Source of the DNA: Bradyrhizobium manausense
GTDB taxonomy: Bacteria > Pseudomonadota > Alphaproteobacteria > Rhizobiales > Xanthobacteraceae
NCBI RefSeq assembly: GCF_018131105.1
Contig: NZ_JAFCJI010000001.1
Span: 3,818,001 to 3,882,000 of the forward strand
Direction of reading: 5' to 3'
DNA: 64,000 bases
Under the pieces are notes generated by a model. That model was not told the DNA's origin and did not search any database. It saw only the letters and a list, made by a program, of their open reading frames with translations. This document shows, in pieces, positions 61,484 to 64,000 of the stretch; position 1 is the first letter of the stretch; every line of letters starts with the position of its first letter. The translations under genes and the position numbers were made by a program.

Positions 61484-64000
61484 ATGTCAGGCGTGATCGT
61501 GTCGATGCGTCGGACGCTGCTGTCGTGCACTTCGCTGGTGCGCAACGGCTTGTTGGGAGGCGCTCTCGCAGCGCTGCTGCCGGCCGAGCCGGCCAAAGCT
61601 TCCGACAAGGCCGCCGACCTGGTCGACACACTCTCGATATTGCTGGATTTCAACCGGCAGGAACTCGCGGTGCTGGCCACCGCGCTGGCGTTGCTCGGCT
61701 TCACGGTCCTGGCGGCGATCCTGCTGATGCGCACGCGCGTGCGCACCGCCAGGAACGAGACGGCGTTGCGCGGGCGGATCCGGGAACTCCAGCTGCAGAC
61801 CGACCGCTTCGGTGCGCTGCTGTTCGCCGAGCCGCAGGTGCTGATCTCCTGGCCGGCCGGCGATGATCGCGCGCAGATCTCGGGCGATATCTCCATGGTG
61901 CTGCCGCGCGATTCGTCGCCGCAGCGCGTGCTCGCCTTCGGAACCTGGCTGCCGCCGGAACCGGCGCTGCAAATGGATCACGCCGTCGACGGCTTGCGCG
62001 AACGCGGCGACGGCTTCCAGCTCACGCTGACCACCGCCAATGGCCACACGCTGGAAGCGATCGGCCGCGCGATCGGCGGCCAGGCCATTGTCCGGATTCG
62101 CGAATTATCGGGCCTGCGGCGCGACTTGGCCGAGACCAATCTACGCTACAAGGCGCTCTCCGACGAAACCGAGATGCTGCGCGGCTTCGCGACTGCCGCG
62201 CCATGGCCGATCTGGGCGAGAGGCGAGAACGGCGCGCTGATCTTCGCCAATCCGGCCTATGTCCGCGCCACGGAAGCGACCAGTGTCGCGGACGCCCAGG
62301 AGCGCAAGCTCGAGCTGCTCGACAGCGCCGATCGCGGCGCGATGGAGCGCAGCCTGAAGGACGCAGCTCACTTCACCTCCCGGCTGCCGATCGTGATCGG
62401 CGGCGAGCGGCGCATGTTTGACGTGCGCTCCGTCAATGTCGGCCGTGGCAGTGTCGGCGTCGCGATCGATGCATCCGAAGCGGATGCGCTGAGCGCGGCA
62501 CTGGTGCGGATGGCGGATGCGCACCGCCGCACGCTCGACCAGCTCTCGTCCGGTGTGGCTGTGTTCGACGGCCAGCGGCGGCTCGCCTTCTACAACGATT
62601 CCTACCGCCGGCTGTGGGATCTCGACCGTACCTTCCTCGACGCCCATCCGGACGATTCCAGCGTGCTCGACCAGCTCCGCGCCGCGCGCAAATTGCAGGA
62701 GCAGCCGGACTTCCGCGCCTGGAAGGCCAAGCTGCACGAGGCCTATCGTGCGGTCGAGGCCGCCAAGGACACCTGGTACCTGCCCGACGGCCGCGCGCTT
62801 TCGGTCGTCACGACGCCCAATCCCGAAGGCGGCGTCACCTATCTGTTCGACGACGTCACCGAGAGCCTCGAGCTTGCCCGCCGTTTCGACGGCATGATCC
62901 GGGTCCAGCGCGAGACGCTGGACAGCCTCGCCGAGGGCGTCGCCGTGTTCGGCAGCAACGGCAAGGCGCAACTGTTCAATCCGGCGTTCGTGCGGATGTG
63001 GAAGCTGTCGAACGACGCCATGCGCGAGGAGCCGCATATCCAGACCGTCGAAGGCTGGTGCCAGCAGCTGTTCGACGAGCCCGCGGTTTGGCGCCAGATC
63101 CGCGAGGCCATCACCTCGATCGAGAACCGCGCCGACGTGCCGCTGAAGCTCGAGCGCAAGGACGGCAGCGTGCTCGACGGCATGATCCGTCCGCTGCCCG
63201 ATGGCGCGACCATGCTGACCTTCCTCGACATCACCGACACCGAGAATGTCGAGCGCGCGCTGCGCGAACGCAACGAGGCGCTGGAGACCGCCGACCAGAT
63301 GAAGGTGGATTTCGTCCACCACGTCTCCTACGAGTTGCGCTCCCCGCTCACCACCATCATCGGCTTCGCGCACTTCCTCAGCGATCCCTCGACCGGACCG
63401 CTGACACCGAAGCAGGCCGAATATCTCGACTACGTCACCAAATCGACCAATGCGCTGCTGGCGCTGACCAACAACATCCTCGATCTCGCCACCATCGACG
63501 CCGGCGCCATGAAGCTGGAGCTCGGCCCGGTCGATGTCAGCAAGACCATCGAGCTCGCCGCCGAAGGTATCCAGGACCGGCTCGCCACCGACCGCATCCG
63601 CCTCAAGGTCGAGATCGCGCCCGATGTCGGCAGCTTCGTCGGCGACGAGAAGCGCGTGGTGCAGGTGCTCTATAACCTGCTCGCCAACGCCGTCGGCTTC
63701 TCGCCGCAGGATTCCACCGTCGGGATCAGCGCACGCCGCAACGAGCGCAGCGTGGTCTTCATTGTGACAGATTCCGGACCTGGAATACCCGCCGACATGA
63801 AGGACAAGGTGTTCAACTGGTTCGAAAGCCGCTCGCAGGGCTCGCGTCATCGCGGCGCCGGGCTCGGGCTGTCGCTGGTGCGCTCCTTCGTCGAGCTGCA
63901 TGGCGGCAAGGTGCAGGTGGATTCGGTCGTCGGCAAAGGCACGGTCGTGATCTGCGATTTCCCGACCGACCAGGCGGCGCATCGCGACGCCGCCGAATGA
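61484..64000 (+). CDS. divL: DivL-type atypical sensor kinase (Tyr in place of phospho-His)
   Basis: An 838-residue, membrane-anchored kinase-like protein, complete at the window edge. It has a signal/TM region (a hydrophobic helix near residues 65-85), several PAS-like domains (about 220-590), then HisKA and HATPase_c. The H-box reads H-H-V-S-Y-E-L-R-S-P-L, with Tyr616 where a kinase has its phospho-accepting His, as in Caulobacter DivL. The ATPase boxes are intact (N-L-L-A-N-A, D-S-G-P-G-I, G-A-G-L-G-L-S). DivL controls CckA and thereby CtrA in the cell cycle, so a regulatory rather than kinase role is likely. Confidence 0.92.
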   Translation: MSGVIVSMRRTLLSCTSLVRNGLLGGALAALLPAEPAKASDKAADLVDTLSILLDFNRQELAVLATALALLGFTVLAAILLMRTRVRTARNETALRGRIRELQLQTDRFGALLFAEPQVLISWPAGDDRAQISGDISMVLPRDSSPQRVLAFGTWLPPEPALQMDHAVDGLRERGDGFQLTLTTANGHTLEAIGRAIGGQAIVRIRELSGLRRDLAETNLRYKALSDETEMLRGFATAAPWPIWARGENGALIFANPAYVRATEATSVADAQERKLELLDSADRGAMERSLKDAAHFTSRLPIVIGGERRMFDVRSVNVGRGSVGVAIDASEADALSAALVRMADAHRRTLDQLSSGVAVFDGQRRLAFYNDSYRRLWDLDRTFLDAHPDDSSVLDQLRAARKLQEQPDFRAWKAKLHEAYRAVEAAKDTWYLPDGRALSVVTTPNPEGGVTYLFDDVTESLELARRFDGMIRVQRETLDSLAEGVAVFGSNGKAQLFNPAFVRMWKLSNDAMREEPHIQTVEGWCQQLFDEPAVWRQIREAITSIENRADVPLKLERKDGSVLDGMIRPLPDGATMLTFLDITDTENVERALRERNEALETADQMKVDFVHHVSYELRSPLTTIIGFAHFLSDPSTGPLTPKQAEYLDYVTKSTNALLALTNNILDLATIDAGAMKLELGPVDVSKTIELAAEGIQDRLATDRIRLKVEIAPDVGSFVGDEKRVVQVLYNLLANAVGFSPQDSTVGISARRNERSVVFIVTDSGPGIPADMKDKVFNWFESRSQGSRHRGAGLGLSLVRSFVELHGGKVQVDSVVGKGTVVICDFPTDQAAHRDAAE

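Overview
The window is GC-rich chromosomal DNA from an alphaproteobacterium of the Rhizobiales, most likely Bradyrhizobium of the japonicum/diazoefficiens type. The clearest marker is Irr at 48289-48780: 163 residues, heme-regulatory Cys29 and a His117-119 cluster, as described for Bradyrhizobium. Further support comes from an Mur/Fur-type regulator, a DivL-type pseudo-histidine kinase, the nfu-tsaB-rimI-fur-miaB-phoH-ybeY-corC-lnt block and the rimP-nusA-ylxR-infB-rbfA-truB-rpsO-pnp block. I see no rRNA, tRNA, CRISPR array, prophage, insertion sequence or clearly broken gene.

Layout. 1-13 kb: mostly metabolic and accessory genes (MmgE/PrpD protein, two beta-lactamase-fold serine hydrolases, a membrane-anchored AraC regulator, a GNAT, pirin, purC, an SSADH-type aldehyde dehydrogenase, an acyl-CoA synthetase, a PfkB kinase). 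13-25 kb: housekeeping genes for murein export (murJ), tRNA charging and modification (trpS, tsaB, miaB), Fe-S delivery (nfu), metal regulation (fur/mur), RNA processing (phoH, ybeY) and the envelope (corC-like, lnt). 25-28 kb: an XRE regulator, an M20 peptidase, trmB and a DUF2336 gene. 29-40 kb: the large translation and RNA operon from rimP to pnp, with a promoter-terminator leader at the front, a perfect rpsO terminator and a 34-bp hairpin in the pnp leader. 40-49 kb: an oxidative-stress and iron block (katG divergent from oxyR; irr divergent from fabA-fabB-fabI). 49-56 kb: a 2-hydroxyacid dehydrogenase, a MoeB-like enzyme, a protease-like secreted protein that lacks its histidine, a gamma-glutamyltransferase and an orphan ParA. 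56-64 kb: mutM divergent from ubiE-ubiB-coaBC-dut, then divL, which ends on the last base of the window.

How the genes connect. Heme and iron regulation is the main theme of the middle. Irr (heme-sensing) has a promoter carrying the three Fur-binding hexamers known from B. japonicum plus an Irr-type dyad, and a 13-base identical copy of that dyad lies just upstream of katG, which encodes a heme enzyme. The Fur/Mur protein that could act on irr is itself encoded 30 kb upstream. The most unusual object is coaBC: its N-terminus is a complete FitA/VapB-like ribbon-helix-helix antitoxin domain fused in frame to the coenzyme A biosynthesis enzyme. It is preceded by two perfect palindromes, one of which resembles the FitA operator half-site. 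The same protein lacks the usual Cys of the CoaC substrate clamp. Several intergenic palindromic repeats of types common in Bradyrhizobium sit between genes, often convergent ones.
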